From Acidobacteriaceae bacterium TAA 166 (GTDB lineage: Bacteria; Acidobacteriota; Terriglobia; Terriglobales; Acidobacteriaceae): a stretch of DNA of 64,000 nt. This document shows positions 35,630-44,366 of the stretch, piece after piece. The DNA lies in NCBI GenBank assembly GCA_000421065.1, contig ATWD01000002.1, positions 868,001 to 932,000 on the forward strand. Direction: 5' to 3'. The notes under the pieces are model-generated. The model made no database searches. It was not told where the DNA came from and worked only from the letters and a program-made list of their open reading frames with translations. The position numbers and the translations under genes are program-made. The number at the start of each line of letters is the position of its first letter. Position 1 is the first letter of the stretch.

Positions 35630-37192
35630 TCACTTTCTCACATAGATCCGATAACTCGCCGGAGCCACCGTCGTACTCGCCCATCGCACCAACCCCGGCG
35701 GAGTCACCTGCCTCTCCACCCTGTACTCCCTCCCCAGCCACGCTGCCAGCTCCGGCCAGCGATCCACCTTGTCGAACCCCGCCCTCCGCTCGCAGTCCTG
35801 GTTCGAGAGCACAATCACCTCCGGGGGCCGCGCCATCACCTCTTCCCGAAACTCCTCGCGATACCCCCGCACCACAGCATTCGTCGCCGGCTCGAAGAGA
35901 TAGCAGTCATAAAGAAACCCCGTGCTCTCCTCCACCCGCATCCGGTACAGCGTCGTCACGCACCCCGAGGTAAAGTCGACGCACTCGATCCTGCGATCGA
36001 GCCCAGCCCCTCCCAGCGCCGTCAGATCCCGCTCCAGCAAACCGCTGAAATCATCCGGCTCCGCATGCAGCGGCAGCGTCTTCATCAGACACTGAGGAGC
36101 CACCAAAAATCCCAGCACCAGAATCCCCGCCGCCCCCGCCCATCGCTCCCGTCCCCTCTCCCGCAAGCTGCGCGCAAAGCTCAACGCTGCCAGCAACAGA
36201 AAGAATGTATCCGCAGGATAGCGGTGGTATGGCAGAGCCTTCCTCTGCACCAGCAACGAGGCCAGCCCGCACAAAAATCCAACCGCGGCCAAGCTCTCTT
36301 CCGGCCGCAGAAGCCGCAGCCCCTCCTTCCGCCGCAACCCCAGCACCACCACCCAAAGCACCAGCACCGGCATCAGCGACGAAGGCAAAGGATGCAGCAC
36401 AAGGTAGCTCACCGGCCTGCGCACCAGTTGGTTATGAAACGGAATCAGCCCCGTGGTAATTCTCCAGAACGCCCCCACCGCTCCCCAATGCACCAGATAC
36501 CCAACCGCAATCAGAGGAGCCACCAGAAAGCCCGCAAGGTTCACCAGCCCTACCCGCAGCCGGACGCTCTCTTCCACCTCCCACAGCAGCCACGCCAGCA
36601 TCGCCGCCCAGAAGATCGCCGCCGTCGGCTTGATCGTCAGCGCCGCTCCGGCCGCGAGTCCCGCCAGCAGCACCAGCCTCATCCCGTCACGCCGCGGCCC
36701 GAAGCCCTCCCGCCGAAAGCGAAGCACCGCCTGCCGCAGGCACCCCGCCGCCCACACCAGCAGCACCGCCATCACCAGGTCTCTCTGGCCCAGCTCGTTC
36801 ATGCCGTCGCGCCCATGCACCAGCACGAAGACCAGCCCCGCCAGCAGCCCCGCCATCCCGTCCTCAGGCCCCGCCGTCCAGGCCATCGCACCAGCCGCGA
36901 GACCACCCAGCGCCAGATCGAAGACCCGCCATCCCGCCGAGCCCGCTCCGAAGAGATGGATCGCCGCCCACTCCACCGCATAGCTCCCCGGCAGGTTCAC
37001 ATCCACGATCTCCCGGTAAGGAACCATCCCCCGCGCCATCAGGAAGGTCACATAGTGCATCAGCGAGGCATCTCCCACCAGAAGCCAGCGCCGCGAGGTC
37101 CACGCAAACGCGAGGACGCAGAGAATCGCCGCGGCCAAACTCACCCGCCGTATCTGCAAAGCCCAAACTGGAGCCCGGAGCCCATCATTCAT
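35630..37192 (-). CDS. Multi-pass membrane protein, GT-C glycosyltransferase-like
   Basis: 520 residues from the ATG at 37192; the frame is open further upstream but runs through a repeat. About ten to eleven TM helices occupy residues ~10-370. An outer loop after the first helix carries acidic residues and an aromatic-rich segment (VGDASLMHYVTFLMARGMVPYREIVDVNLPGSY), as in ArnT/Dpm-dependent GT-C enzymes. A soluble C-terminal domain of ~130 residues follows (ECVDFTSGCVTTLYRMR and so on). It may transfer sugar from a polyprenyl carrier to lipid or protein; donor and acceptor are unknown. Alone on its strand, converging on the SMP-30 unit. Confidence 0.7.
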   Translation of the reverse strand: MNDGLRAPVWALQIRRVSLAAAILCVLAFAWTSRRWLLVGDASLMHYVTFLMARGMVPYREIVDVNLPGSYAVEWAAIHLFGAGSAGWRVFDLALGGLAAGAMAWTAGPEDGMAGLLAGLVFVLVHGRDGMNELGQRDLVMAVLLVWAAGCLRQAVLRFRREGFGPRRDGMRLVLLAGLAAGAALTIKPTAAIFWAAMLAWLLWEVEESVRLRVGLVNLAGFLVAPLIAVGYLVHWGAVGAFWRITTGLIPFHNQLVRRPVSYLVLHPLPSSLMPVLVLWVVVLGLRRKEGLRLLRPEESLAAVGFLCGLASLLVQRKALPYHRYPADTFFLLLAALSFARSLRERGRERWAGAAGILVLGFLVAPQCLMKTLPLHAEPDDFSGLLERDLTALGGAGLDRRIECVDFTSGCVTTLYRMRVEESTGFLYDCYLFEPATNAVVRGYREEFREEVMARPPEVIVLSNQDCERRAGFDKVDRWPELAAWLGREYRVERQVTPPGLVRWASTTVAPASYRIYVRK

Positions 37193-37289
37193 CTCGGAGA
37201 TTGTAAGGCTCAGCAGCCGGATACTCGCCAGAATCCTCCGCGCCGCAAGCCCACGGCATAAACCAATGCGCGGGGTTTGGGAACGAAAA

Positions 37290-37334
37290 GATGAGCGCTG
37301 CCGCGGGCCCACTGCGCGTGGGGCAGCGCTCATC
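37290..37334. repeat. Solo half-unit of the long repeat flanked by an inverted repeat
   Basis: GATGAGCGCTGCC and GGCAGCGCTCATC form a perfect 13-base stem around a unit with GCGGGCCCACTGCGCGTGG, which is the left end of the long repeat family, and the common CTTCTAC edge follows. A compact copy consistent with a deletion product of the longer element. Confidence 0.65.
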
Positions 37335-37370
37335 TTCTACACAAAAAGCTCGAACCGCTTCGCTAAGGGG

Positions 37371-37390
37371 CACGGCTTCAGCCGCCGAGG
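37371..37390. repeat. Copy of the short GGCTTYAGCC palindromic repeat
   Basis: CGGCTTCAGCCG followed by CCGAGG, matching the other copies. The 416-base gap 37193-37608 holds this repeat, the half-unit above, and then AT-richer sequence ending in AGCTATACTTAAAG near 37480, a plausible promoter for the following gene; no gene or RNA was seen. Confidence 0.6.
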
Positions 37391-37608
37391 TCCATTGCCC
37401 CCACCTCTATCAACCCCCAAATCCCACTAAACCTTAACCCGTCAGCAACATTCGCAGTGCCGATCCCAACCCCATCCCTAGCTATACTTAAAGCAGGAAG
37501 TCAAACCGGGGCACAGAACAGGAAGTCCGGACCTAACTTCCATCTTTCGAATACTTTGCACAAATAAGTCGGGAGGGGACTCCACCCGGCAGGAGCCAGA
37601 CAAGACCG

Positions 37609-38673
37609 ATGACCACACCTCGCGACCGGAACTTCCGCATGCCCGCCGAATGGGCCCCCCACACCGCGACCTGGATCGCCTGGCCCCACAACGCCGAAGA
37701 CTGGCCCGGCAAGTTCCAGCCCATCCCCTGGGTCTACTCCGAGATCGTCCGTCACCTCTCCTCCGTCGAGGACGTCCACATCCTCGTCAACGACGAGGCC
37801 GCCGAGAAGCGCGTTCGCCGCATCCTCCTCCGCGCCGCAGCCAACATGGCCCGGCTGCACCTGCACCTCTGGCCCACCGACCGGGTCTGGCTCCGCGACT
37901 CCGGCCCGATCTTCGTCAAGAGTCCGCAGGGCGAAACAGCCCTCACCAACTGGCACTTCAACGCCTGGGCCAAGTACCCGAACTGGCACCGCGACGACCA
38001 GATCCCGCACCACGTCGCCGGGCTCTACGCAATGGAAGAGTTCCAGCCGAAGATCACCGGCGAAGACGGCAAAGAGCACCGCCTCGTCCTCGAGGGCGGC
38101 TCCATCGACACCAACGGCGCCGGCGTCCTGCTCACCACCGAAGAGTGCCTCCTCTCCGACGTCCAGCAGCGCAACCCCGGCGTCTCCCGCCAGCAGCTAG
38201 AGAAAGCCTTTCACGACTACCTCGGCATCGACCAGGTCCTCTGGCTCAACCGCGGCGCCGCCGGCGACGACACCCACGGACACATCGACGACATCACCCG
38301 CTTCGTCGCCGAAGACACCATCCTCACCTGCGTCGAGCCCAGCACCCACGACGAGAATCACCTCCCCCTCGCCGAGAACCTCGACCGCCTCCGCTCCGCC
38401 CGCAACCTTTCCGGTCAGCCATTCAAGATCGTCGAGCTGCCGATGCCCTCGCCCGTCGTCTTCGACAACCAACGTCTGCCCGCCAGCTACGCAAACTTCT
38501 ACATCGCCAACTCGCTGGTCCTGGTCCCCACCTTCAACGACCCCAACGACCGCATCGCGCTTAACATCATCGCCGACTGCTTCCCCGACCGCCGCGTCAC
38601 AGGAATCCACTGCACCGACCTGATCTGGGGCCTCGGTGCGCTACACTGCATGACGCAGCAGGAGCCCGCGTAA
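37609..38673 (+). CDS. aguA: Agmatine deiminase family protein (peptidylarginine-deiminase fold)
   Basis: 354 residues. Family motifs are complete: MPAEWAPHTATWIAWPHN at the start, VWLRDSGPIFV, FNAWAKYPNW, LEGGSIDTNGAGVLLTTEECLL, GDDTHGHIDDITRF (the catalytic His and Asp) and the C-terminal ALHCMTQQ with catalytic Cys347. It hydrolyses agmatine to N-carbamoylputrescine and ammonia, on the polyamine route from arginine. No agmatinase, arginine decarboxylase or carbamoylputrescine amidase gene is adjacent, so the rest of the route must be elsewhere. Monocistronic or linked to the next gene 79 bases on. Confidence 0.93.
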   Translation: MTTPRDRNFRMPAEWAPHTATWIAWPHNAEDWPGKFQPIPWVYSEIVRHLSSVEDVHILVNDEAAEKRVRRILLRAAANMARLHLHLWPTDRVWLRDSGPIFVKSPQGETALTNWHFNAWAKYPNWHRDDQIPHHVAGLYAMEEFQPKITGEDGKEHRLVLEGGSIDTNGAGVLLTTEECLLSDVQQRNPGVSRQQLEKAFHDYLGIDQVLWLNRGAAGDDTHGHIDDITRFVAEDTILTCVEPSTHDENHLPLAENLDRLRSARNLSGQPFKIVELPMPSPVVFDNQRLPASYANFYIANSLVLVPTFNDPNDRIALNIIADCFPDRRVTGIHCTDLIWGLGALHCMTQQEPA

Positions 38674-38751
38674 AACACGCAGCCAAAGCGCGGCATCCAA
38701 CCGTTGAAGCCAAGTCGAACAAAATCTCTCCCCGGAGACCCGATCCTCCCG

Positions 38752-40119
38752 ATGATGCGAATCCTCGCCCTCATGCTCTCGGTCGCCGCCCTGGCCGCCG
38801 CCCCGCTCACCACAGCAGCGCAACAGAAGCCGATCCTCCTCCACGACGCCGCACTGGTCGATGGAACCGGAGCGCAGGTTCGCCCACACGTCGACATCAC
38901 CATGCGCAAAGGCACCATCGAGAGCGTCCGGCCCGCGTTCACCAAGAAGAGCCCGAAGAACGTGGACATCGTCGACTGCACCGGCAAGGTCGTCATCCCC
39001 GGCCTCATCAGCGCGCACTCGCACCTCGGCGTCCTGCTCAACAACGCCGAGACCTCGTCCAACGCCTACACCCCCGAAAACGTCACCGCGACGCTCAACC
39101 AGTTCGAGCGCTATGGCGTGACCACCATCGTCTCGCTCGGCGTCAACCGCGATCTCGTCTACGATCTTCGCGACCAGCAGCGCGCAGGTAAGATCGGCGG
39201 AGCCACGCTGCTCACCGCGGGCCGCGGCATCGGCGTTCCCAACGGAGCGCCCGGCATGAACCTCGCACAGGACCAGATCTATCGCCCCGCGACCCCCGAC
39301 GAAGCCCGCAAGGACGTCGATGAGATGGCCGGTCACCACGTCGATCTCATCAAGCTCTGGCTCGACAGCGGCCACGGCAAGATTCCTTCGATGGACCCGG
39401 CCATCTACACTGCGGTCATCGACGAGGCGCACAAGCATCATCTCAAGGTCGCGGCGCACGTCTACACCCTCGCCGACGCCAAAAGCCTGGTCAACGCGAA
39501 CGTCGACATCTTCGCGCACTCGGTCCGCGACCAGACGGTCGATTCCGCCTTCACCCAGAGCCTGCTCGACCGCAAGACCTGGTACATCCCCACACTCGCC
39601 CTCGACGAGGCCTTCTATCTCTACGCCGCATCGCCCGAGGTGATGCAGTCGCAGTTCTTCCAGCAGGCCGCCGGTCCTCAGCTCCTGGCCAAACTTCAGG
39701 CCCCCGACTACGCCGAGAAGAATCTCTCCTCGGAGCAGACCGAGCAGGCGAAGAAGGACCATGCCATCGCGATGCAGAACCTCAAGACCCTGCGTGATGC
39801 CGGCGTGAGCATCGGCTTCGGCACCGACTCCGGAGCCGTCCCCGGCCGCATCCCCGGATACTCCGAGCATCGCGAGCTCGAAGACCTGGTCGCAGCCGGC
39901 CTTACGCCGCTGCAGGCGATCACGCTCGCCACCGGCGAGAACGGACGTCTTCTGCGTGAGATCAATCCCAAGCTGAGCGTGGGTCTGATCCAGACCGACT
40001 ACTCCGCCGATCTCATCATCCTCTCCGCCGATCCTCTGCTCGACGTCCGCAACACCCGCCACATCGAGGCCGTCTATCACCACGGAGTCCTGGTCCCCAA
40101 TCCTCCTCCACAGAACTAG
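38752..40119 (+). CDS. Secreted metal-dependent amidohydrolase (imidazolonepropionase-like)
   Basis: 455 residues from the ATG at 38752; the frame is open to a TTG at 38704, but the later ATG gives a clean signal peptide (ILALMLSVAALAAAPLTTAAQQ). Amidohydrolase features: LVDGTGAQVRPHVDI, VIPGLISAHSHLG with the HxH metal site, KLWLDSGHGK, VAAHVYT, IFAHSVRD and GFGTDSGAV with the metal Asp, then LVAAGLTPLQAITLAT. The family cleaves cyclic amides or peptides; secreted members often act on dipeptides or Xaa-Pro, but the substrate here is unknown. It follows the agmatine deiminase gene. Confidence 0.88.
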   Translation: MMRILALMLSVAALAAAPLTTAAQQKPILLHDAALVDGTGAQVRPHVDITMRKGTIESVRPAFTKKSPKNVDIVDCTGKVVIPGLISAHSHLGVLLNNAETSSNAYTPENVTATLNQFERYGVTTIVSLGVNRDLVYDLRDQQRAGKIGGATLLTAGRGIGVPNGAPGMNLAQDQIYRPATPDEARKDVDEMAGHHVDLIKLWLDSGHGKIPSMDPAIYTAVIDEAHKHHLKVAAHVYTLADAKSLVNANVDIFAHSVRDQTVDSAFTQSLLDRKTWYIPTLALDEAFYLYAASPEVMQSQFFQQAAGPQLLAKLQAPDYAEKNLSSEQTEQAKKDHAIAMQNLKTLRDAGVSIGFGTDSGAVPGRIPGYSEHRELEDLVAAGLTPLQAITLATGENGRLLREINPKLSVGLIQTDYSADLIILSADPLLDVRNTRHIEAVYHHGVLVPNPPPQN

Positions 40120-40135
40120 ATTGAAAGACGATGAC

Positions 40136-40320
40136 CTGCCGGCCGGGCCCCCTGCGCGTGGGGCGGTCACTTCGTGACGCGCGGACTTCCTTCGGGGCGG
40201 GGCTCCCGTTGGTCGCTTGCAAAAATACTTGCGCCGACCAACGGGAGGCCCGCGGCGAAGCCGACATACGCGTTACGAAGTGACCGCTGCCCGCGTAGGG
40301 CGCCCGCGCGGCAGCGCACG
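40136..40320. repeat. Long dispersed inverted repeat, copy A
   Basis: About 185 bases, an imperfect inverted repeat. The left arm reads CTGCCGGCCGGGCCCCCTGC.. with GGTCACTTCGTGACGCG and ends GTTGGTCGCTTG; the right arm is its approximate reverse complement (CCGACCAACGGGAGGCCC, CGTTACGAAGTGACCGC, GCGGCAGC). It would form a long hairpin in RNA from both strands. Spurious short ORFs cross it. Confidence 0.8.
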
Positions 40321-40338
40321 TCTTCTACACTGGAAGCT

Positions 40339-40923
40339 ATGTTTTCCGATCTCGACGAGCAGATGATGCGGCTCGCCATCGCAGAGGCTCGCGCCGCCGA
40401 GTCCGCAGGCGAGGTTCCCGTCGGCGCCATCATCCTCGCACCCGACGGCGAGACCATCCTCGGCCGCGGCCAGAACCGCGTGCTGCGCGACTCCGACCCG
40501 ACAGCGCATGCCGAGATCGTCGCCATGCGCGAGGCCGGACGCACGCTCTCGAACTATCGCCTGCTCACGCCGGTGGGCAAAGGCTGCACACTCTACGTCA
40601 CGCTCGAGCCCTGCGCCATGTGCGCCAGCGCCATTCTGCACGCGCGCATCGAGCGTCTCGTCTACGCAGCCGACGATCCCAAGGCGGGGGCCTGCGGCAC
40701 CGTGCTCGAGGTGATGAACCATCCTCGCCTCAATCATCGCGCAGAGATTCGCGCCGGCCTTCTATCCGAAGAGTGCAGCCGCATGCTCAGCAATTTTTTC
40801 CTCGTCCGGCGAGGAAAGCAGCCGCTCGATCCGCATCCTATCGACACAGAGGATTCACTTCTCACCCGCAGCAACGATGGAGGAAGCGATGACGACGAAG
40901 AAAAAATGGTCCGCGAAGGTTGA
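40339..40923 (+). CDS. tadA: tRNA adenosine(34) deaminase
   Basis: 194 residues from the ATG at 40339 (TGGAAG upstream); the frame is open upstream only through the long repeat. It deaminates the wobble adenosine of tRNA-Arg(ACG) to inosine. Zinc-deaminase motifs: TAHAE (His57 and catalytic Glu59) and PCAMC with Cys92 and Cys95. The C-terminal part after ~165 (IDTEDSLLTRSNDGGSDDDEEK) is an acidic extension beyond the usual end. The last 35 bases overlap the downstream DUF3175 gene in another frame, so the two are probably co-translated. Confidence 0.93.
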   Translation: MFSDLDEQMMRLAIAEARAAESAGEVPVGAIILAPDGETILGRGQNRVLRDSDPTAHAEIVAMREAGRTLSNYRLLTPVGKGCTLYVTLEPCAMCASAILHARIERLVYAADDPKAGACGTVLEVMNHPRLNHRAEIRAGLLSEECSRMLSNFFLVRRGKQPLDPHPIDTEDSLLTRSNDGGSDDDEEKMVREG

Positions 40924-41317
40924 CACCGATTCCACGCATCCGGACGAGGGTTTGTTCAAAAAGAGTCCCACCGCGATCGCCAAGGCTCTGGCTTCAAAGA
41001 AGGTCTCTCCCAAAGGCGCGGGCTCAGGCATGCGCATGCTGAACTTCTACATCAACCGCGCGGGCAAAAATCTTCCCGAAGGGCGCAGACAAGCTCTTGA
41101 GAAGGCTAAGAGCATCCTCTCGAACATCATCGCTGAGCAAAAGCAAAGCTCTGCGCCGACGAAGAATTCTGCAGCGAAGAAGACAGCTACGAAGCAGGCA
41201 GCTACGAAGAGATCCAGCACGAAAAAGGCAGCGGCGAAGAAGATCACGCGAACGGCATCGAAAAAGTCCAGTCGAACGATTCAGCCCATGAAGAGGGCTG
41301 CGAAGAAGGCAGCCTAG
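40889..41317 (+). CDS. DUF3175-type protein with a lysine/alanine-rich histone-like tail
   Basis: 142 residues from the ATG at 40889, which has GGAGG five bases upstream; an ATG at 40877 lies inside the RBS. Residues ~1-75 carry the DUF3175-like text WSAKVDTDSTHPDEGLFKK, ..MRMLNFYINRAGKNLPEGRR.., LEKAKSILSNII. The C-terminal ~55 residues are repeats of Ala/Lys/Thr/Ser such as KKTATKQAATK, histone H1-like, and very basic. DNA or RNA binding through the tail is plausible but not shown. It overlaps tadA by 35 bases. Confidence 0.82.
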   Translation: MTTKKKWSAKVDTDSTHPDEGLFKKSPTAIAKALASKKVSPKGAGSGMRMLNFYINRAGKNLPEGRRQALEKAKSILSNIIAEQKQSSAPTKNSAAKKTATKQAATKRSSTKKAAAKKITRTASKKSSRTIQPMKRAAKKAA

Positions 41318-41348
41318 AGATATCTCTCAACCGCGAAAGGAACGCTTC

Positions 41349-42122
41349 ATGCCAGGACGTCTCACCGGCAAGGTCGCTATCGTCACCGGCTCCTCCTCAG
41401 GCATCGGTCAAGCCATCGCCGTTCGTCTCGCGCGCGAGGGAGCTCACCTCGTCGTCGACTATCGCAGCCATCCCGAAGGAGCAGACGACACGCGCAAGCA
41501 GATCGAAGCGACCGGCAGCAGGGCCGTCGTCCTGCAGGCCGACGTCGCCAAACTCGAAGACACGCGCCGCCTGGTCGACGAGGCGTGGAAGCAGCTCGGA
41601 GGCTGCGACATCCTGGTCAATAACGCGGGCATCGAGAAGGGCGCGGACTTCTGGGAGGTCACCGAAGAGGACTACGACGCCGTGCTCGACGTCAACCTGA
41701 AGGGAGTCTTCTTCCTAAGCCAGGCCTTCGTTCGCCGCCTGCGCGAGGCCAGGCGTCCGGGCTGCATCATCAACATCTCCTCCGTGCATGAGGAAATGGC
41801 CTTCCCTCACTTCTCCACCTACTGTGCTGCAAAAGGCGGGCTGCGTATGCTCACACGCGATCTCGCCGTCGAGCTGGGACCGGCTGGCATCACCATCAAC
41901 AACATCGCTCCGGGAGCCATCGAGACGCCGATCAACAAGTCGCTGCTCGAAGACAAGCCCAAGCTCGAGGCTCTGCTCAAAAATATTCCTCTCGCCCGCA
42001 TGGGCAAGTCCGAAGAGGTCGCCGCCCTGACCGCCTTTCTCGCATCCGAGGAGGCTGCCTACATCACCGGCAGCACCTACGTCATCGACGGCGGTCTGAT
42101 GGTCAACTATCACGAACAATAA
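41349..42122 (+). CDS. Short-chain dehydrogenase, glucose 1-dehydrogenase-like
   Basis: 257 residues, a classical SDR. TGSSSGIG (13-20) is the dinucleotide-binding motif, NNAGI and DVNLKGVFF follow, and the catalytic Tyr158 and Lys162 are in YCAAK after the Ser of ISSVHEE. The end ITGSTYVIDGGLMVNYHEQ matches glucose 1-dehydrogenases and related enzymes. It would oxidise or reduce a sugar or other alcohol with NAD(P). The RBS AAAGGAAC is upstream and the gene follows the DUF3175 gene by 31 bases; it may be in one operon with that gene and the glutaredoxin. Confidence 0.87.
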   Translation: MPGRLTGKVAIVTGSSSGIGQAIAVRLAREGAHLVVDYRSHPEGADDTRKQIEATGSRAVVLQADVAKLEDTRRLVDEAWKQLGGCDILVNNAGIEKGADFWEVTEEDYDAVLDVNLKGVFFLSQAFVRRLREARRPGCIINISSVHEEMAFPHFSTYCAAKGGLRMLTRDLAVELGPAGITINNIAPGAIETPINKSLLEDKPKLEALLKNIPLARMGKSEEVAALTAFLASEEAAYITGSTYVIDGGLMVNYHEQ

Positions 42123-42146
42123 ATCCTGGAGACGTAAAATAAGACT

Positions 42147-42404
42147 ATGGAGCTTACCGTCTACACCGCATCCTGGTGCCGCGACTGCCGCGAGGCAAAG
42201 CGCTTCCTCGATACCCATAACATCGCCTATAACGAGATCGATATCGAACGCACCCCTGGAGCCGCCGACCTGGTGCTGGCCAACGTCGGCAAGCGCGCCA
42301 TTCCGCAGTTTGTAATCGACGGCAGATGGGTGCAGCCCTACAAGCCCGGTCTTGGCTTCCTGTACGACGAGATGGAAGAGCTCTTCGGCATCACCAACAG
42401 CTAA
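42147..42404 (+). CDS. Glutaredoxin-like / NrdH-type thioredoxin-fold protein
   Basis: 85 residues, a small glutaredoxin fold: LTVYTASWCRDCREAKRFLDTHNIAY with the redox pair CRDC (about 11-14), then a conserved IPQFVIDG (cis-Pro loop). It probably reduces disulfides with glutathione, mycothiol or another low-molecular thiol. The RDC between the cysteines is unlike the classical CPYC. It is 24 bases after the SDR gene, so co-transcription is likely. Confidence 0.85.
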   Translation: MELTVYTASWCRDCREAKRFLDTHNIAYNEIDIERTPGAADLVLANVGKRAIPQFVIDGRWVQPYKPGLGFLYDEMEELFGITNS

Positions 42405-42485
42405 AAAGCGACGCATGAACGAACAACAGGCTGGTGAGCAGCCCGCCTCAGCGCGGCAGATTTGCCGCGCACTGAGGCGCAATCG

Positions 42486-44366
42486 TTATCGCTCCTGCCT
42501 TTCGCGTTGCTCCATCTTCTCAAACGCTCGGTCGACCAGGGATGCGATCTCAGGTCCCCGCTCCGCGTGCTGACGACCTCCGGCACCGAAGGGCCAGCGC
42601 AGGCGCAACACCCTTTGACGATCGCGGTCGCGCAGCGTGGCCTTCCCGCGAGCCTCGAGCAGATCTTCGATGTTCAGGATGCCCGCCAGCATTCCCTTCT
42701 CATCCAGCACCGGGAAGGATCGCAGCTTCAGCTCGGCCATGCGCTCGGCGGCCAGCCGTAGCGTATCGAACGGGGTCACGGAGACAGGGTTGCGGATTCC
42801 GTCTTCGATCAGGGGCAGATCCGGCTCGCCCGCCTTCGCCGCCGTAATCATCTGCCCGCGCGTAAGAATGCCCAGCATCGATCCGTCCTGCGCGATCAGC
42901 GGGAAGATTCTCTGCCAGTGCGCCCAGCCCTCGCTGCCGCGATGATTCATCGTCTCCAGCCAGTCCATTGCTTCCCTGCGCGTCGCCTCCGCGGGCAGAG
43001 CGAAGACGCTGGTGTGCATCACATCCCGCACCATTACGGTCTCCAGCGGATCGACGCCGTACTCGCGCGAGAGATGCAGGCCCTTGCGGCTTAGCCCCTC
43101 GGTCACCAGAGAGCGCGGCTGCAGCAGCACGCTCAACGCGTAGGAGGTGACGCAGGAGAGCAGCACTGGAATCATCAGGCCGCCGTTATGCGTCAGCTCG
43201 ACCGCGAACATCGCGGCCGTCAGCGGAGCTCCCAGCGCGGCGGAGATGATCGACGTCATACCCACCACGGCCCAGGCGCCGGGCGAGATCGGAGTCAGCC
43301 AGTGTCCCGCCACAACGCCCATCGCCGCGCCGATCATCAGCAAAGGAGCAAAGACGCCGCCCGCCGTCTCCGATCCGAGCGCGATCACCCAGATCAACGA
43401 CTTAATGATCAGCACTCCAACCAACAGCTTCCATGTCACGGGATCGTTCAGGAGCTGGCGAATGACGTCATACCCCACGCCCAGAGCCTGCGGAAAGACC
43501 AGTCCTCCCAGGCCGATGGCGATGCCTCCAATCGCCGGCCACCACATCCAGTGCAGCGGCAGACGCTCAAAGCTCATCTCGAAGAAGTGCATCGCGCGGC
43601 TGAGTCCCGTCGCCAGCAGGGCAGCCAGAACCCCCACGAACAGAGCACCCAGAAGTGCCGCGCGGTGGATGGGGCCCACGGTCGGCTGCATGGGAAAGAT
43701 GGGCCCCGGACCCAGCAGTACATGGCGGATCGCACCCGCGGTGACGCAGGCGATCGCAACCGGAACCAGGCTGCGCGGTCTCCATTCGAACAACAACATC
43801 TCGACAGCGAGCAGTGTGGCGGACATCGGGCAGCTGAAGGCCGCAGCCATTCCGGCCGTCGCTCCCGCCACCATCAACACAGTGCGTTCGGAATCGCTGA
43901 ATGGAAGCAGCTGGCCCAGCACCGAACCCACCGCGCCACCGGTGATGATGACCGGCCCCTCTGCGCCGAACGGCCCACCCGAGCCAATTGAGATCGCCGT
44001 CGCCAACGGCTTGAGGATCGCCACTCGCGGTTGTACCTTGCCGCCCTGAAAGACGATCACCTCGATGGCCTCAGGCATGCCGTGCCCGCGCACCTTGGGC
44101 GAAAGATAGCGCGCAATCAGCCCCACCACTAGACCGCCCAGCACCGGAACGAAAACCGCCGTCCAGCCCAGATGGTGTCCGCTGGGCTCTATCTCCTTGA
44201 AGGAGAAACGATGATAGTAGAAGAGATTGGTAGAAAGGGCGATCAGCTCCAGCAAAGCCCATGCCAATACACTGCTGACCGCTCCCAGCAGCGCGGCCAG
44301 CAGGCTCACATACAACACCCGCGCATCGACCGAATAGTCACGAAGCTTTGCTGTTCGCGCGCTCAC
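42486..44366 (-). CDS. clcA: ClC-family chloride channel/antiporter with CBS domains
   Basis: 626 residues from the GTG at 44366, whose TGA overlap with the MarR stop (GTGA) marks translational coupling; the longer ATG start at 44507 lies inside marR and is rejected. The ClC core has GSGGPFGAEGP (selectivity and gating-Glu loop), PMSATLLAVE, and ALGSETAGGVFAPLL. C-terminal residues ~470-600 are a tandem CBS pair (MVRDVMHTSV, LRSFPVLDEKGMLAGILNIEDLL). It moves Cl- across the inner membrane, perhaps as a Cl-/H+ exchanger. Its expression is probably set by the MarR regulator encoded just upstream. Confidence 0.9.
   Translation of the reverse strand: MSARTAKLRDYSVDARVLYVSLLAALLGAVSSVLAWALLELIALSTNLFYYHRFSFKEIEPSGHHLGWTAVFVPVLGGLVVGLIARYLSPKVRGHGMPEAIEVIVFQGGKVQPRVAILKPLATAISIGSGGPFGAEGPVIITGGAVGSVLGQLLPFSDSERTVLMVAGATAGMAAAFSCPMSATLLAVEMLLFEWRPRSLVPVAIACVTAGAIRHVLLGPGPIFPMQPTVGPIHRAALLGALFVGVLAALLATGLSRAMHFFEMSFERLPLHWMWWPAIGGIAIGLGGLVFPQALGVGYDVIRQLLNDPVTWKLLVGVLIIKSLIWVIALGSETAGGVFAPLLMIGAAMGVVAGHWLTPISPGAWAVVGMTSIISAALGAPLTAAMFAVELTHNGGLMIPVLLSCVTSYALSVLLQPRSLVTEGLSRKGLHLSREYGVDPLETVMVRDVMHTSVFALPAEATRREAMDWLETMNHRGSEGWAHWQRIFPLIAQDGSMLGILTRGQMITAAKAGEPDLPLIEDGIRNPVSVTPFDTLRLAAERMAELKLRSFPVLDEKGMLAGILNIEDLLEARGKATLRDRDRQRVLRLRWPFGAGGRQHAERGPEIASLVDRAFEKMEQRERQER

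Noticed and set aside
38641..40170. 509-codon ORF antisense to the amidohydrolase
   Set aside because: Shadow frame; the plus-strand frame has the full metal-site motifs.
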